DNA of 64,000 bases, from assembly GCA_016721875.1 (NCBI GenBank), contig JADKHG010000002.1:1-64000 (forward strand), given 5' to 3'. Positions 1-12,269 of the stretch are shown piece after piece. The notes under the pieces are model-generated. The model searched no databases, was not told where the DNA came from, and saw only the letters and a list, made by a program, of their open reading frames with translations. Both the position numbers and the translations under genes were made by a program. Origin of the DNA: Sphingomonadales bacterium. Lineage in GTDB: Bacteria; Pseudomonadota; Alphaproteobacteria; Sphingomonadales; Sphingomonadaceae. The stretch's first letter is position 1, and every line of letters begins with the position of its first letter.

Positions 1-147
1 TCACCTTCCGCGACATGCAGGGCGCTGCCGACGCGATCATTCAGGCGCAGGCCGAATGGCTCGATGCCGTTATCCGCTACCGTGACCTTCAAACAGAAAT
101 TGACCGGCTGACCGGACGCTTTGACGCCGCTGCCGACAGGGGACTAA
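1..147 (+). pseudogene. czcC: CzcC-type outer-membrane efflux protein, 3' end only
   Basis: Only the last ~48 codons are inside the window. The helical sequence (QAQAEWLDAVIRYRDLQTEI, then DRLTGRF) is typical of the C-terminal coiled-coil end of TolC/CzcC-family outer-membrane factors, which form the outer channel of heavy-metal RND pumps. The frame does not stop where expected. Restoring one G in the G run near 138-142 gives an ending DRGD followed by TAA at 145-147, three bases before the czcB ATG at 151. That spacing supports a czcCBA operon and a homopolymer indel. Assignment rests mainly on position ahead of czcB and czcA. Confidence 0.6.
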
Positions 148-150
148 TCC

Positions 151-1282
151 ATGAAAAGACCATCATCAAGCGGCTTGCAGTCGCGTTTTTTATCGCGCCT
201 TTGGCAGCCTGCGGCAGCAGCATCGAACCCACCGAGGAGCATGGCGAGGAAAGGCGAACCAGCGAAGGGCCGCACAACGGCCGACTTTTGAAGGATGGCG
301 ACTTCGCGGTTGAAATGACCATATTCGAGGACGGCGTGCCGCCGCAGTTCCGGGTCTATCCGACCAAGGACGGCAAGCCAGTCGATGCCAAGACCGTGCA
401 TTGACGGTGACGCTCAAGCGGCTGGGTGAAGTCAACACCTTCCCGTTTAAGCGAGAAGGATTATCTGACCGGTCAGGGCGTTGTCGAGGAACCGCATAGC
501 TTCGATGTCGAGGTTGTCGCGGTCGAAGGCGGCAAACGCCATGTCTGGCGTTATGCCAGCCCCGAAGGGCGCACTCGGATTACCGCTGATGCCGCCAAGG
601 CCGGTGGCATCGAGATTGAGACTGTCGGGCCTGCGACCATCGGCGAGGCGCGCGAGCTATATGGGACCGTCCAGTTGGCGACGACCGCACGATCCGAAAT
701 TCGCGGCCAGTTTCCGGGGCGGATTGTTCTCCCGGTCACAAAACAGGTTGGCGACACTGTGAAGCGCGGTCAATTGCTGGCGCGGATCGAGTCGAGCGAA
801 TCGTTGCAAGTCTATCCGGTCTATTCGACGGTCAGCGGCGTCGTTGCCGAACGCAATGGCAACCCCGGCGATGTGACCTTTGACCGCGCACTCTACGTCA
901 TTACTATCGCGGCGGCACGGCTGGGCCAGTATCTGCCTGACGGCAATGCCGAAGCAGGCACCGCGCTTGTGCGGGCATCGGTCCCGAATCGAGGTGGGCG
1001 ATTGCGTCCCGGTATGGCACTTCCCGTGGCCGCGTGACGATCAACGCGCGGTGCAAGTGCCGCTGGCGGTGCGCACCGAAGCGTTGCAACGCTTCCGCGA
1101 CTTCACGGTGGTCTTTGCCAATTACGGCCAAGATTACGAGGTCCGCATGTTGGAGTTAGGGCGCAAATCGCCTGAATGGACCGAGGTGCTCGGCATCAAG
1201 CCCGGCACGCCTTATGCCGCCAAGCGGCGTTCCTCATTCGCGCCGACATCGAAAAGTCGGGCGCGATCTTCATGACCATTGA
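151..1282 (+). pseudogene. czcB: CzcB-type periplasmic adaptor (membrane fusion protein), frameshifted
   Basis: This is the RND membrane fusion protein that links inner-membrane CzcA to outer-membrane CzcC for export of Co/Zn/Cd or related cations. The reading must be joined across at least four indels (near 155-160, 400-430, 1035 and 1215-1260). The first is loss of one A after ATG: the alternate frame reads KTIIKRLAVAFFIAPLAACG, a lipoprotein-like signal with Cys after ALAAC-type sequence. The biotinyl-lipoyl/beta-barrel part (VKRGQLLARIESSESLQVYP, VYSTVSGVV) is in a single frame at about 740-860. The joined end reads DIEKSGA then LHDH and stop at 1280-1282. Joined length of ~375 aa fits the family. 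Whether it is a true pseudogene or sequencing error cannot be settled from sequence alone. Confidence 0.75.
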
Positions 1283-1296
1283 TCGGGGATAGCGAG

Positions 1297-4417
<3,121 letters not shown>

Positions 4418-4443
4418 GGACACTTTCAGCGGGTAAGCAGTGG

Positions 4444-5374
4444 CATGAGTGAAGAGCATTGGACCGGATAACGGCGGACACGCGGGCCGCCATGACCACG
4501 GAGCAGGGGCCAGCACCAAACGGCTTGCTATCGCTTTCGGGCTCACGTCCAGTTTCTCTCGTTGCAGAACTGGTTGGCGCATTCCTGTTCGGTAGCCTCG
4601 CGCTTCTTTCCGATGCCGCGCATATGTTCACGGACTCCGCTGCACTCGCCATTGCGCTTGCTGCGGTCAAAATCGGCCAGCGGCCACCCGACGACAAACG
4701 CACCTTTGGCTATCGCCGTTTTGAAATCCTTGCTGCGGCATTCAATGCAATCTTGCTCTTTGCGGTTGCGGGTTATGTACTGATCGAGGGCATCGGTCGT
4801 TTCTTCGACCCCGAGCCGGTTGAATCTGTCGGGATGCTTGCTGTCGCGACCATCGGACTTGTTGTGAACCTCATTTCAATGCGCATCCTCGCAGGCGGCA
4901 AAGACGACAGCCTCAACGTCAAGGGTGCCTATCTCGAAGTCTGGGCTGACATGCTCGGCTCGCTTGGCGTGATCGGCGCGGCGGTCGCGATTTACTCTAC
5001 AGGCTCAACTGGATTGACCCCATTGTCGCTATCGGCATCGGCCTGTGGGTATTGCCGCGCACCTGGGTATTGCTTCGCGATACCACCCACATCCCTCTTG
5101 CAAAGGCGTCCCGCGCGGGTTCGACCTGAAAGCGATCCGCGAGAAGAGGAAGGGGCAGGTGCCGGGCGTGGTAGGAGTTCACGATCTGCATCTTTGGTCG
5201 GTCGCTGGCGACGATGCCAGCCTAACGGCGCATGTGGCAATTGCAGATGGCGGCAGTTCGGAAAGCACCCGCCGCGCCGTGGTCGGGATGCTTGAGGCCG
5301 AATTTAACATTCACCACGCAACGATCCAAACCGAAACCGAGCCATGCGGGGACGAAGAGAGCTTGCACAGGTGA
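4444..5374 (+). pseudogene. czcD: CzcD-type cation diffusion facilitator, frameshifted
   Basis: This is a CDF-family zinc/cobalt/cadmium exporter of the inner membrane and the last gene of the czc cluster. The ATG at 4444 starts MSEEHWT; after an indel near 4470 the His-rich leader continues in another frame. The frame 4540-5010 carries the family core: SDAAHMFTDSAALAIALAA (metal site in TM2), RRFEILAAAFNAILLF, and EVWADMLGSLGVIGAA (TM5 metal site). A second break near 5015-5150 moves the reading to the frame that ends at 5374, with VHDLHLWSVAGDDASLTAHV, the cytoplasmic metal-binding domain. Joined length of ~310 aa is normal. The TM6 region at ~5000-5100 is garbled. Confidence 0.8.
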
Positions 5375-5545
5375 GAGGGCCTTCGCCAAGCGAGGAGCGA
5401 CCAGCCTGTGGTCAGCGCGAAACTTCGTAGGTGGCTTCGGTCGAATTTTTAGTGATACCGAAAAATAATCTACACAGTTTCTACACAGGCTAAAAACGGG
5501 GTATTTTTCGTAGTAAAATCAACAACTTACACGAAACTTATATTT
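5375..5545. other. Non-coding spacer between the czc cluster and the left att site
   Basis: No credible gene is visible. The stretch is more AT-rich than its surroundings and holds two direct copies of CTACACAG at 5470-5477 and 5481-5488, 11 bp apart. Such paired short repeats near an att core resemble integrase arm sites, but they differ from the repeats inside the element. Their role is unknown. Confidence 0.4.
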
Positions 5546-5590
5546 TGGTCGGGACGATAGGATTCGAACCTACGACCCCCACACCCCCAG
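5546..5590 (-). repeat. attL: duplicated 3' end of tRNA-Pro(GGG)
   Basis: This 45-bp stretch matches 31921-31965 (the 3' part of the intact tRNA-Pro gene, including the encoded CCA) at 43 of 45 positions. It covers the 3' side of the anticodon arm, variable region, T arm and acceptor 3' strand. The two mismatches, at 5558 and 5572, are partners in the same T-stem base pair (C-G in the intact tRNA, T-A here), so pairing is kept. After 5590 similarity ends. With the recombinase gene just inside, this is the left attachment site of an element inserted at the tRNA 3' end. Confidence 0.9.
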
Positions 5591-5724
5591 CCGCTAAATT
5601 GGGGGGTCGCGATGCGTCAGATTGGAACCGAAAAAACCTTGATTTATTGGCGGAATTCCGTCACTTTTTAGGCATGTCCGGTGTTGCGCCGAGTGCCACT
5701 TTGTTCCGTCCCGTTTCGGCAAGT

Positions 5725-5747
5725 TGCACCACCAGCGCACCACCAGA
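5725..5747 (+). repeat. Integrase arm-type repeat, left end
   Basis: A 23-bp sequence made of two GCACCACCAG units, 11 bp apart. It occurs identically and in the same orientation at 31844-31866. It lies 134 bp inside the left att core and just upstream of the recombinase ATG. Paired decamers near both ends of a tyrosine-recombinase element are what arm-type integrase binding sites look like. The function is inferred. Confidence 0.7.
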
Positions 5748-5779
5748 TCGAGTCGATAACGAATTCGAGGCGGTACATT

Positions 5780-7038
5780 ATGCTGGCAGCTCTAACCCAG
5801 ACGAGCATCGACAAATTGCCCATCCCGAAGACCAAGGTGGAGCATCGCGATACCCGGCTAAAAGGTCTGGTGCTGCGCATCATGCCGTCAGGGACGAAGT
5901 CATGGTATTGCGAATTCGCGCGCGGCAAACGCGTCTGGCTTGGCCGCGCCGATGTGCTTGGCGTCTCCGAAGCGCGCGAGAGTGCCCGCGCCGTCCTCGC
6001 CGATGTGTATCGCGGCATTGATCCGATTGAAGCGCGCAAGCCCAAGGCAGCAATGCCCACCTATCGCGAATTTCTTGAAGGCGATTATCTGGCTTGGGCG
6101 AGTCGAGCCAAAAGGCATGGGGCCAGAACATCAACCGGCTGTTGACCGCGTTCAAACCACTGCTTGGCAAGCCACTCGACAAGATCACGGCCCCTGATGT
6201 CGAACGCTGGCGGGGCAAGCAGGTCGAACGCGGTTCTGAAACATCGAACGATCAATCGCGACGTGTCTTCCATCAAGGCGAGTTTCAATCGCGCGGTCGA
6301 TTGGGGCATTCTGCCGTCCAACCCGCTCGCCAAGGTCAAGAAGGCACGAGTCGATGATTGCCTCAAGGTCCGTTACCTGAGCGAAGCAGAAGAAACCCGA
6401 CTGCGCGCGGCGATTGAAGCCCGCGAAGAACGCCGCCGCGCCGAGCGGGATTCTGCCAACGGCTGGCGCGCCGAACGCGGCTACGCCGCTGCCGTCTTTG
6501 CGCAATCTGGTTTTTACCGATCATGTGAAGCCACTCATCCTGCTCTCGCTCAACACCGGATGCAGGCGCGGCGAGCTGTTTGACCTCACTTGGGCAAACG
6601 TCAATCTCGACCGCCGCCTGCTGACAGTGACAGGGGCAACGGCGAAATCCCGGCGCACCCGCCATATCCCGCTCAACCGCGAAGCGACATCGGTGCTGCT
6701 CAACTGGCGCGCGGAAAGCGAAGATACCTCGGGCCTCGTGTTCGTGAACGAACAGGGCGAGCGCTTCGACCGCGCGAATTCGTCCTGGCGGCGTCTGCTC
6801 AGGATGCGCACATCTCGAATTCCGCTGGCACGACATGCGCCACCATTTCGCCTCGCGCCTGGCCATGGGCGGGGTCGATCTCAACACCATCCGCGAACTG
6901 CTCGGCCATAGCGACTATACGATGACGCTTCGCTACGCGCACCTTGCGCCGGAGTTCAAGCTGAAGGCCGTCGAAGTGCTGGATGTGGCGCGGGAAGCCG
7001 CAATGGGTGGGAGCAAGGTTCTCGCGTTGGTTCGGTAA
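5780..7038 (+). pseudogene. Tyrosine recombinase (integrase) of the tRNA-Pro element, frameshifted
   Basis: This is the site-specific recombinase expected to integrate the element into tRNA-Pro. ATG at 5780 follows GAGGCGG. The N-terminal arm-binding domain (KLPIPKTKVEHRDTRLKGLV, then IMPSGTKSWYCEF) reads to ~6115, the core-binding domain is in the next two frames (INRLLTAFKPLLGKPLDKIT; RDVSSIKASFNRAVDWGILP), and the catalytic domain carries LNTGCRRGELFDLTW (Arg I), [15 protein letters not shown] (His-x-x-Arg) and [17 protein letters not shown] (His and catalytic Tyr). At least five indels (near 6110, 6235, 6510, 6805 and 6835) interrupt it. Joined length of ~420 aa is normal. As written it would not give a working enzyme, so the element may be immobile unless the indels are errors. 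Confidence 0.88.
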
Positions 7039-7166
7039 GAAGCGATATTAAGAATTGCGCGAGCGGGAATATTCTTATGCCTTTAGTCGTAAACGCCTGC
7101 TTTATTCTGATCGGAATAATTGCCTTGCAAATGACCGTGAACTACAATAATGTCCCGCTCGGTAAT

Positions 7167-7379
7167 ATGGATAGCAAGTCACTCGGATTGATCGTTCACA
7201 GCGAACGCAAGGCGCAGCAGCTGCGACAGGCGGAGCTTGCAGCGGCGGCTGGCGTTGGCATCCGTTTCATTGTCGATCTCGAAGCAGGCAAGCCTACGCT
7301 CCAGCTCGAAAAGGTGTTGCATGTTCTGGCGACGCTTGGTTGTGATGTCACCGTAATACCACCTGCGGACGGCCTATGA
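7167..7379 (+). CDS. hipB: HipB-like antitoxin / XRE-family HTH regulator
   Basis: A 70-aa helix-turn-helix protein (MDSKSLGLIVHSERKAQQLR, then QAELAAAAGVGIRFIVDLEA) of the y4mF/HipB type. It would bind its own promoter and neutralise the HipA kinase encoded next. The stop codon overlaps the hipA ATG at 7376 (ATGA), which indicates translational coupling. In-frame alternative starts exist upstream (7131 and 7077), but the family normally starts a few residues before the first helix, which favours 7167. No strong ribosome-binding site is visible there. Confidence 0.75.
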   Translation: MDSKSLGLIVHSERKAQQLRQAELAAAAGVGIRFIVDLEAGKPTLQLEKVLHVLATLGCDVTVIPPADGL

Positions 7380-8630
7380 CCGACCGCCTGTCTATCTGGT
7401 GGGATGGCCATATTTCCGGGCTGTCTTTATCTCGGCCCCGATGGCGAAACGCTGTTTGCTTATGATGCCGCGTGGCTGGCCGATCCCAAGGCCCCAGCCT
7501 TGTCCTTCTCGCTTCCCAAGCAAGCCGAACCTTTCAAGCGCAGCGCGGTCCAAGCCTTTTTCGGCGGAATATTGCCAGAGAAGGGGCAGCGCACCGCGAT
7601 TGCGCGCGCGCTCGGCGTGTCGGCAGACAATGAATTCCGGCTGCTCGAATATCTCGGCGGTGAAGTTGCAGGCGCACTGACGCTATTACCTGAAGGCGAA
7701 ACGCCTGCGTCACCAAGCGACGCCGCGCCGAAACTGCTCGACGACGACGCGCTCGTGCAATTGCTCGACCATCTCCCGCTCCGCCCAATGCTGGCGGGCG
7801 AAGATGGGTTGCGGCTGTCGCTGGCGGGTGCGCAGTCCAAATTGCCCGTCCTCGTAATTGATGGGCTAATCGCACTCCCCGCGCCAGGGCAACCGACAAG
7901 CCATATCCTCAAGCCGCCCATAGCGCGGTTTGAAGGCACGACGGAGAACGAGTATTTCTGCATGTCGCTCGCCAGCGCGATAGGGCTGGACGTTGCGGCG
8001 GTTGAAATGCGGGTTGTTGCAGATCGGTCATTTCTGCTCGTCACCCGCTATGACCGTGCGGTTGACGCAAGAGGAAGCGTCACCCGCCTCCATCAGGAAG
8101 ACTTCGCCCAAGCCCTTGGCGTCCCCTCGCACCGCAAATATGCCAGCGAAGGCGGGCCAAACTTTCAGGACTGCTTCGCGCTACTACGCCGCGCAGCAAC
8201 GCGCCCGGCGCGCGAAATTCTGAAACTTCTCGATGCCGTGATCTTCAATTTGATCATTGGCAATGCCGATGCTCATGCCAAGAATTTCAGCCTGCTGCAC
8301 AGCGGCGGAAATGGGGGCAGTGCAATCACCCTCGCGCCGCTTTATGATCTGCTATCGACCATCATCTATCCCAATCTGCATGTGAAGCTGGCGATGAAGA
8401 TAGGCGGCAAGGCCGTCCTTGAAGACATCGGGCCGCGCCACTGGGATCGGTTTGCCGCGGATGCCCAACTCGGCGCGCCCTTCGTGCGAGCGCGGATCGG
8501 ACAATTGTGCAACGCCGTCATCGCCGCAATTGATGGCGAGTTTGCGAGAGTTCTACCGCCCGATGCAGACTTTTCGGCGGTTAAAGCCGTGGTTGGCGAA
8601 CGTGCGGCGGCACTCAAAGACAAGGCCTGA
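7376..8630 (+). pseudogene. hipA: HipA-like Ser/Thr kinase toxin, one early frameshift
   Basis: HipA-type kinases phosphorylate glutamyl-tRNA synthetase or related targets and cause growth arrest, held in check by HipB. The ATG at 7376 gives MTDRLSIWWDGHISG, and one indel near 7418-7424 moves the rest to the frame beginning CLYLGPDGETLFAYDAAWLA. Family signatures follow: SLAGAQSKLPVLV (P-loop-like), SHILKP, ENEYFCMSLASAIGL, RLHQEDFAQALGVP, and the catalytic block IIGNADAHAKNFSLL with LAPLYDLLSTIIYP (metal-binding Asp). Length of ~418 aa is typical. Everything after residue ~15 is intact. Placed next to the integrase, it may act as an addiction or defence module. Confidence 0.85.
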
Positions 8631-8638
8631 TTGGGGAC

Positions 8639-8938
8639 AGGTGCTCGCGTGCCGGTGATGCCCTCGATATGCTGTCGAAAACGATGGGCCGCGAAACCAT
8701 CGCCTACGAAACCGGCGGACAAAGCGAACGTGACGTGATCGTCAAAGACCCCGAACGATCCGTGAGCCAGACCCAGCACCTCGCCACGCGCAACCTCATG
8801 GACCCGAACGAAATCATGAAGCTCGCGCCCGATACGCTGTTGCTCATGCGGGTTGGTGAAAGCCCGCTGATTGTGAAGAAACTACGCTATTATGCTGATA
8901 AGGAATTCGCGGGGCTGTACGGTCTGAGCGGACCCTGA
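8639..8938 (+). pseudogene. C-terminal remnant of a TraG/VirD4 coupling protein
   Basis: About 95 codons read as the extreme C-terminus of a TraG/VirD4-type IV secretion coupling ATPase: LSKTMGRETIAYETGGQSER, LATRNLMDPNEIMKL and VKKLRYYADKEFAGLYGLSG. The ATPase domain is absent, since the sequence upstream is hipA. The fragment therefore marks a deletion or replacement in which hipBA now abuts the old traG 3' end. A second, full-length coupling protein of a different (TraD-like) type is encoded at 27567-29386. Identification rests on recollection of the family's terminal motif. Confidence 0.6.
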
Positions 8939-9026
8939 CGCCAAACCTATGATTTCCGTCAGCCTCTTATTAGAGATGGTTCTTTATCCCGGCACAACGA
9001 ATGGTAGCGAACCGATAGATTGGGCA

Positions 9027-9519
9027 TCACGGCTTATCTTTCGATTTGAATGGCAGCTTCACAATCCAAATCAGCCCGGAGATTAAAAGAACTATAATCA
9101 GGGCGCCAACTCCCCCAATCATCCCTTGCGCCGCCCCCGAGCCATCGCCGCGGAGTATCGGAAACAGGGTTCCGATAATGAGGAAACAAACGGCAGCATA
9201 TATCCAAATTTCATATTGCGCACTTTTCGCTATCGCTGCTGCGAAGTTCTTCGCATATTTCTTCCAGCTTGTTTCTAAAACTTGGAGATACGGTTCGGTG
9301 AAGTAGACTAACCTCTAAATATTCCTGTAGACGCATAGATTCCTCCTTTGACAGGCCTACCGCTCCCTTCAAAATAATTTCTTTATGTAACTCATTACCG
9401 TCTTCAAAACTTATAGCATGTTCGGGAGGGAGATTGAAAAATTCATTTAGCGTCATTTTATTTATTTCGCAATTGTTCAGCCATGTTAAAGAACTATCAG
9501 AGGCATAGCTGTTAGGCAA
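9027..9519 (-). pseudogene. Hypothetical membrane-anchored small protein, probably frameshifted
   Basis: I do not recognise this protein. The minus strand starts at 9519 (MPNSYASDSSLTWLNNCEIN) and runs 102 codons of soluble, acidic-helical sequence to a stop at 9211. In another frame the same strand continues, with no start codon, through two hydrophobic helices (EIWIYAAVCFLIIGTLFP; MIGGVGALIIVLLISGLIWI) to KLPFKSKDKP and TGA at 9027. A single indel between about 9210 and 9300 would join them into a ~160-aa protein with a C-terminal membrane hairpin. The stretch 8940-9540 is clearly more AT-rich than its neighbours, which suggests a separate origin. Confidence 0.4.
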
Positions 9520-9551
9520 GGCTTCTAACTTCCATCGGAAGGAATAAAATA

Positions 9552-10147
9552 TTGACCATTTTTCAGCGCAGCCTGCTTGCAGCTGCCTGCATTCTTCTCG
9601 GGTTCCTCTTCTTCCACTCTTTTTCGTGGGCGGCTTAATCGCGTGGAGTATCTACGGCGACATTGTCGAAGCGCCTGCACGACGAGCGCAGCAGGAGGAG
9701 ATTGATGCCCGGATCAATGCGCCGGTGAGTGCCGAGGATATCCGGTGGGCATGTGAATCTCCTGCGGAGACGGCTTTTCTCGATACGATGGTCTCAGCAT
9801 ATGCCCTGCAAACCGGGCCGGGGGCCATTGAGGGACGAGGGTTGCGTCTACGCAATCAAGTATCGATGGGGCGGCTGAATATCTATTCGGGTTATGCGTC
9901 GTCCCAATACCGAGCGGATTTCCTGATCGACGAGAAGCTTGTCGTGGAGATTGATGGGGCAACCTATCACTCCTCCCCAGAGGCCGTCGCACGCGACCGC
10001 CAGAGGGACGCAGACATAAGGCGGGAGGGCTATTCAATCGTGAGGATACCGGCCCAAGTAGTGTTCGAGGATTCTGCTGCGGTCGTGAAGAGGGTTGAAG
10101 ATGCCAGGATAGCACTGCGGAGAAATGGATCTTCCGGGCGCGTGTAA
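9552..10147 (+). pseudogene. DUF559/Vsr-like endonuclease domain protein with N-terminal membrane segment
   Basis: The C-terminal half reads as a small PD-(D/E)XK-fold nuclease of the DUF559/Vsr-like group: YRADFLIDEKLVVEIDGATY then H, RDRQRDADIRREGYSIVRIP and A. Asp/Glu residues and the RD..GY.V.RIP pattern are the family hallmarks. A TTG start at 9552 follows AAGGAAT and gives a hydrophobic leader (SLLAAACILLGFLFF). One indel near 9600-9625 is needed to reach the main frame, where the first codons (GGLIAWSIYG) complete a membrane helix. If that is right, the nuclease is membrane-tethered. The alternative is a soluble form from GTG at 9626. Function on the element is unknown. Confidence 0.5.
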
Positions 10148-10218
10148 TTCGCAACGGAGGCGAACGAGTGCCCCATGCCGCGACCAAAGCGGGGGGGTAT
10201 AGCCGCCCCGCTGTAGCG

Positions 10219-10558
10219 TCAGTCCTGCATATCGTCCTCGACAGTCTTGACCTTTGGCTTTGGCAAGGATCGCGAAGCCGTCGGCGATCAGATCGACCGA
10301 GTAGTTGGTTCTGCCATCGATTTCGTATTTCGACTGGCCGATGCGCCCGGTGATGCGGACAAGATCGCCGATGGTGGCGTTGTCGATCCGTTCGCGCAAC
10401 TTGCCGAACAGGGTGATGCGGTGCCACTGCGGATCGGACTTCCACGTCTCGCCTTCGCGGCGGTTGTAATTGGTGGCAACCGAGATGTGGGTGACGTTCT
10501 TGGCGGCGTCGATCCTGCCGAGCCGTCCGATGATATGAAATTCGACGATGTTCTGCAT
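10219..10558 (-). pseudogene. ssb: Single-stranded DNA-binding protein, late frameshift
   Basis: OB-fold SSB of the short kind carried by plasmids and ICEs: MQNIVEFHIIGRLGRIDAAK, VTHISVATNYNRREGETWKS and DPQWHRITLFGKLRERI. It would coat single-stranded DNA during conjugative transfer or replication. In the last ~20 codons one base is missing near 10265. The corrected frame reads KPKVKTVEDDMQD and stops at 10219, with the acidic tail expected of SSBs; uncorrected, the frame runs on to 10034. The region upstream on this strand (10559-10828) has no gene. It contains a GC hairpin followed by TTTTTT on the plus strand near 10667-10688 that could be a terminator. Confidence 0.75.
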
Positions 10559-10828
10559 GTGGCTTCTCCTGATCGTGTCAGGCGAAATGTCCTGACGCAC
10601 ATGACAGGGCCGCGCGCCGCCTGCGCGCCAGCCAAAAAACGGAGGCTCCGCGAATGGAAACCGTAGGCGCGACGCGCCGGTTTTTTGCTTGCGGGTATGA
10701 AGGCGGTGCCAAGCGGCCAATTTCCGTCAATTGGCGACAGGTGCTGATACGCGGTCGGGGTGTGTCGTGCAGAAAGCGGATTCGGGTCGTTGGCGACTGG
10801 CGGTCGATGCCGCCAGACGCAGCTATAC

Positions 10829-11867
10829 CAAGTCGCCTTGCCGCTGCCGTGCTGGACAAGATGGCTGGCCGATACCAGCATCTGCAAATGCTTCTTCACC
10901 GTGTTGCGGTTTGCGCCTGTCACATCGACAACCTGGCCGTTGGTGATCCGGCCATGCGCTTTTTGCCAGTTCGAGGATATGAACGGCAAAGTCCGGGCAA
11001 CCGCTCGACCATCAACCGTTCGCGGGTAATCTCCGCTTCAAGTCGGTTCTTTTGCTGCCGAAGCGACTGGAGGAAATAGGTGATCCACGGCTCCCATGCG
11101 GGCGCGTCGCTGCGGATCGTCCCCTGCGTCCGGCGCAGCCCCAGATAATAGCCTTCCTTATTGGCCTCGATGACGCTTTCGAGCGAGGAATAGGGCACAT
11201 AGGCATAGCCACTGCGCAGCAACAGCAAGGTGGTCAGCACCCGCGACAAACGGCCATTGCCATCCTGAAACGGATGGATTTCGAGAAAGACGACGATGAA
11301 GATTGCGGTGACGAGCAGCGGGTGAAGTTGCTTGCCGTCCAGCGTTTCATTCACCCATGCGACCAACTCCGCCATCAATCGCGGTGTGTCGAACGGCGTC
11401 GCCGTCTCGAACACGATGCCGATTTCCTTGCCCTCGGCATCGAAGGCGCTGACATGGTTGGTATTGGTTTTGTAGCTACCGCGATGGCGCTCATCTTTGC
11501 TGCTGTGAACCAGCAGGTCGCGGTGCAATTGCTTGATGTGATTCTCGGTCGGCGCAATCGCGTCGAACGACGCGAAGATGGTTTCCATCACTTCGGCGTA
11601 TCCTGCGACTTCCTGCTCGTCGCGGGTGGCAAAGTGCCGCACTTCAATGTTGGAAAGCAACCGCTCAACATCGCCGTCAGACAGCTTGCTCCCCTCAATC
11701 CGGGTCGAAGAGCCGATGCTTTCAATTGTCGCCACGCGGCGCAAGGCCGACAAGCGATCAGGCGCAAGTGTTCCCAACGCGCGCCAAGCACCTTTGAACT
11801 CGTCAATCTCGGAGATAAGCGAGAGCATTTGCGGTGTGATGACAAGCGATGCTGTATTGATAGGCAT
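10829..11867 (-). pseudogene. fic: Fic/DOC-family protein with C-terminal winged HTH, frameshifted near its end
   Basis: Fic proteins transfer AMP (or similar groups) to target proteins. The active-site motif HPFQDGNGR is intact (codons from about 11285 down to 11255), and an inhibitory-helix-like segment SSTRIEGSKLSDGDVERLL lies near the N-terminus, as in class II Fic proteins. The C-terminal HTH (ITNGQVVDVTGANRNTVKKH) is in another frame, so one indel near 10980 is required. The true stop is uncertain, near 10829. Start: ATG at 11867 (MPINTASLVITPQML) is preferred because three operator-like repeats lie directly upstream; ATG 11885 and GTG/ATG at 11915 are alternatives that would translate through them. 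A different Fic protein is encoded at 23607-24695. Confidence 0.75.
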
Positions 11868-11879
11868 ATCCGCATTCGT

Positions 11880-11929
11880 ACCCATAAATACCCATAAATG
11901 CAACCGTATCCGCAAACCGACCCATAAAT
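11880..11929. promoter_or_regulatory. Three direct ACCCATAAAT repeats upstream of fic
   Basis: The 10-mer ACCCATAAAT occurs at 11880-11889, 11890-11899 and 11920-11929. Start-to-start distances are 10 and 30 bp, so all copies face the same side of the helix. They sit in the 5' region of the minus-strand fic gene, whose product ends in a winged HTH. A self-regulatory operator is the simplest reading (inference). Confidence 0.55.
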
Positions 11930-12060
11930 ATCCAAAACCTTTCGCGCATCGGTGTGGTGGCCAAAAGCCGCCTCGCTGGTGCAGGCCGGTTGCCCATGCA
12001 ACCGGCTTTGGCCTGTCCCACCGGACGAGCCGCGAAAATCGGGCGAGAAAATTCGCGCGA

Positions 12061-12255
12061 CTAGAACATCTCCAACTGATCCCGCATCGGATCCCAGAAG
12101 CCGATATCGAGCGGCTTCTGGACGCGGCGCGGCTGCATCGGCAGCTGTGCCTGCCAGTTCAACCGCTCGCCAAGGCTGACCGGCCTGACGCCGGGCATGA
12201 TGATCTGGGCAGGATCGGCACCTTCAAGGCGCACAGCAACTTTACGCTTGGCCAT
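12061..12255 (-). CDS. Small conserved-looking basic protein, 64 aa, unknown
   Basis: ATG at 12255 follows GGGAGGGTGGAG on the minus strand, and the product begins MAKRKVAVRLEGADPAQIIM. I do not recognise a domain. It is the last gene of a tight minus-strand run: the upstream DUF3768 gene stops at 12270, 14 bases before this start. Small proteins of this kind are common in sphingomonad mobile elements, so an accessory role in element biology is plausible but not shown. Confidence 0.55.
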   Translation of the reverse strand: MAKRKVAVRLEGADPAQIIMPGVRPVSLGERLNWQAQLPMQPRRVQKPLDIGFWDPMRDQLEMF

Positions 12256-12269
12256 GGCTCCACCCTCCC

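Noticed and set aside
11052..11897. 281-codon plus-strand open frame
   Set aside because: Antisense shadow of the first Fic gene; the HPFQDGNGR motif identifies the true strand.
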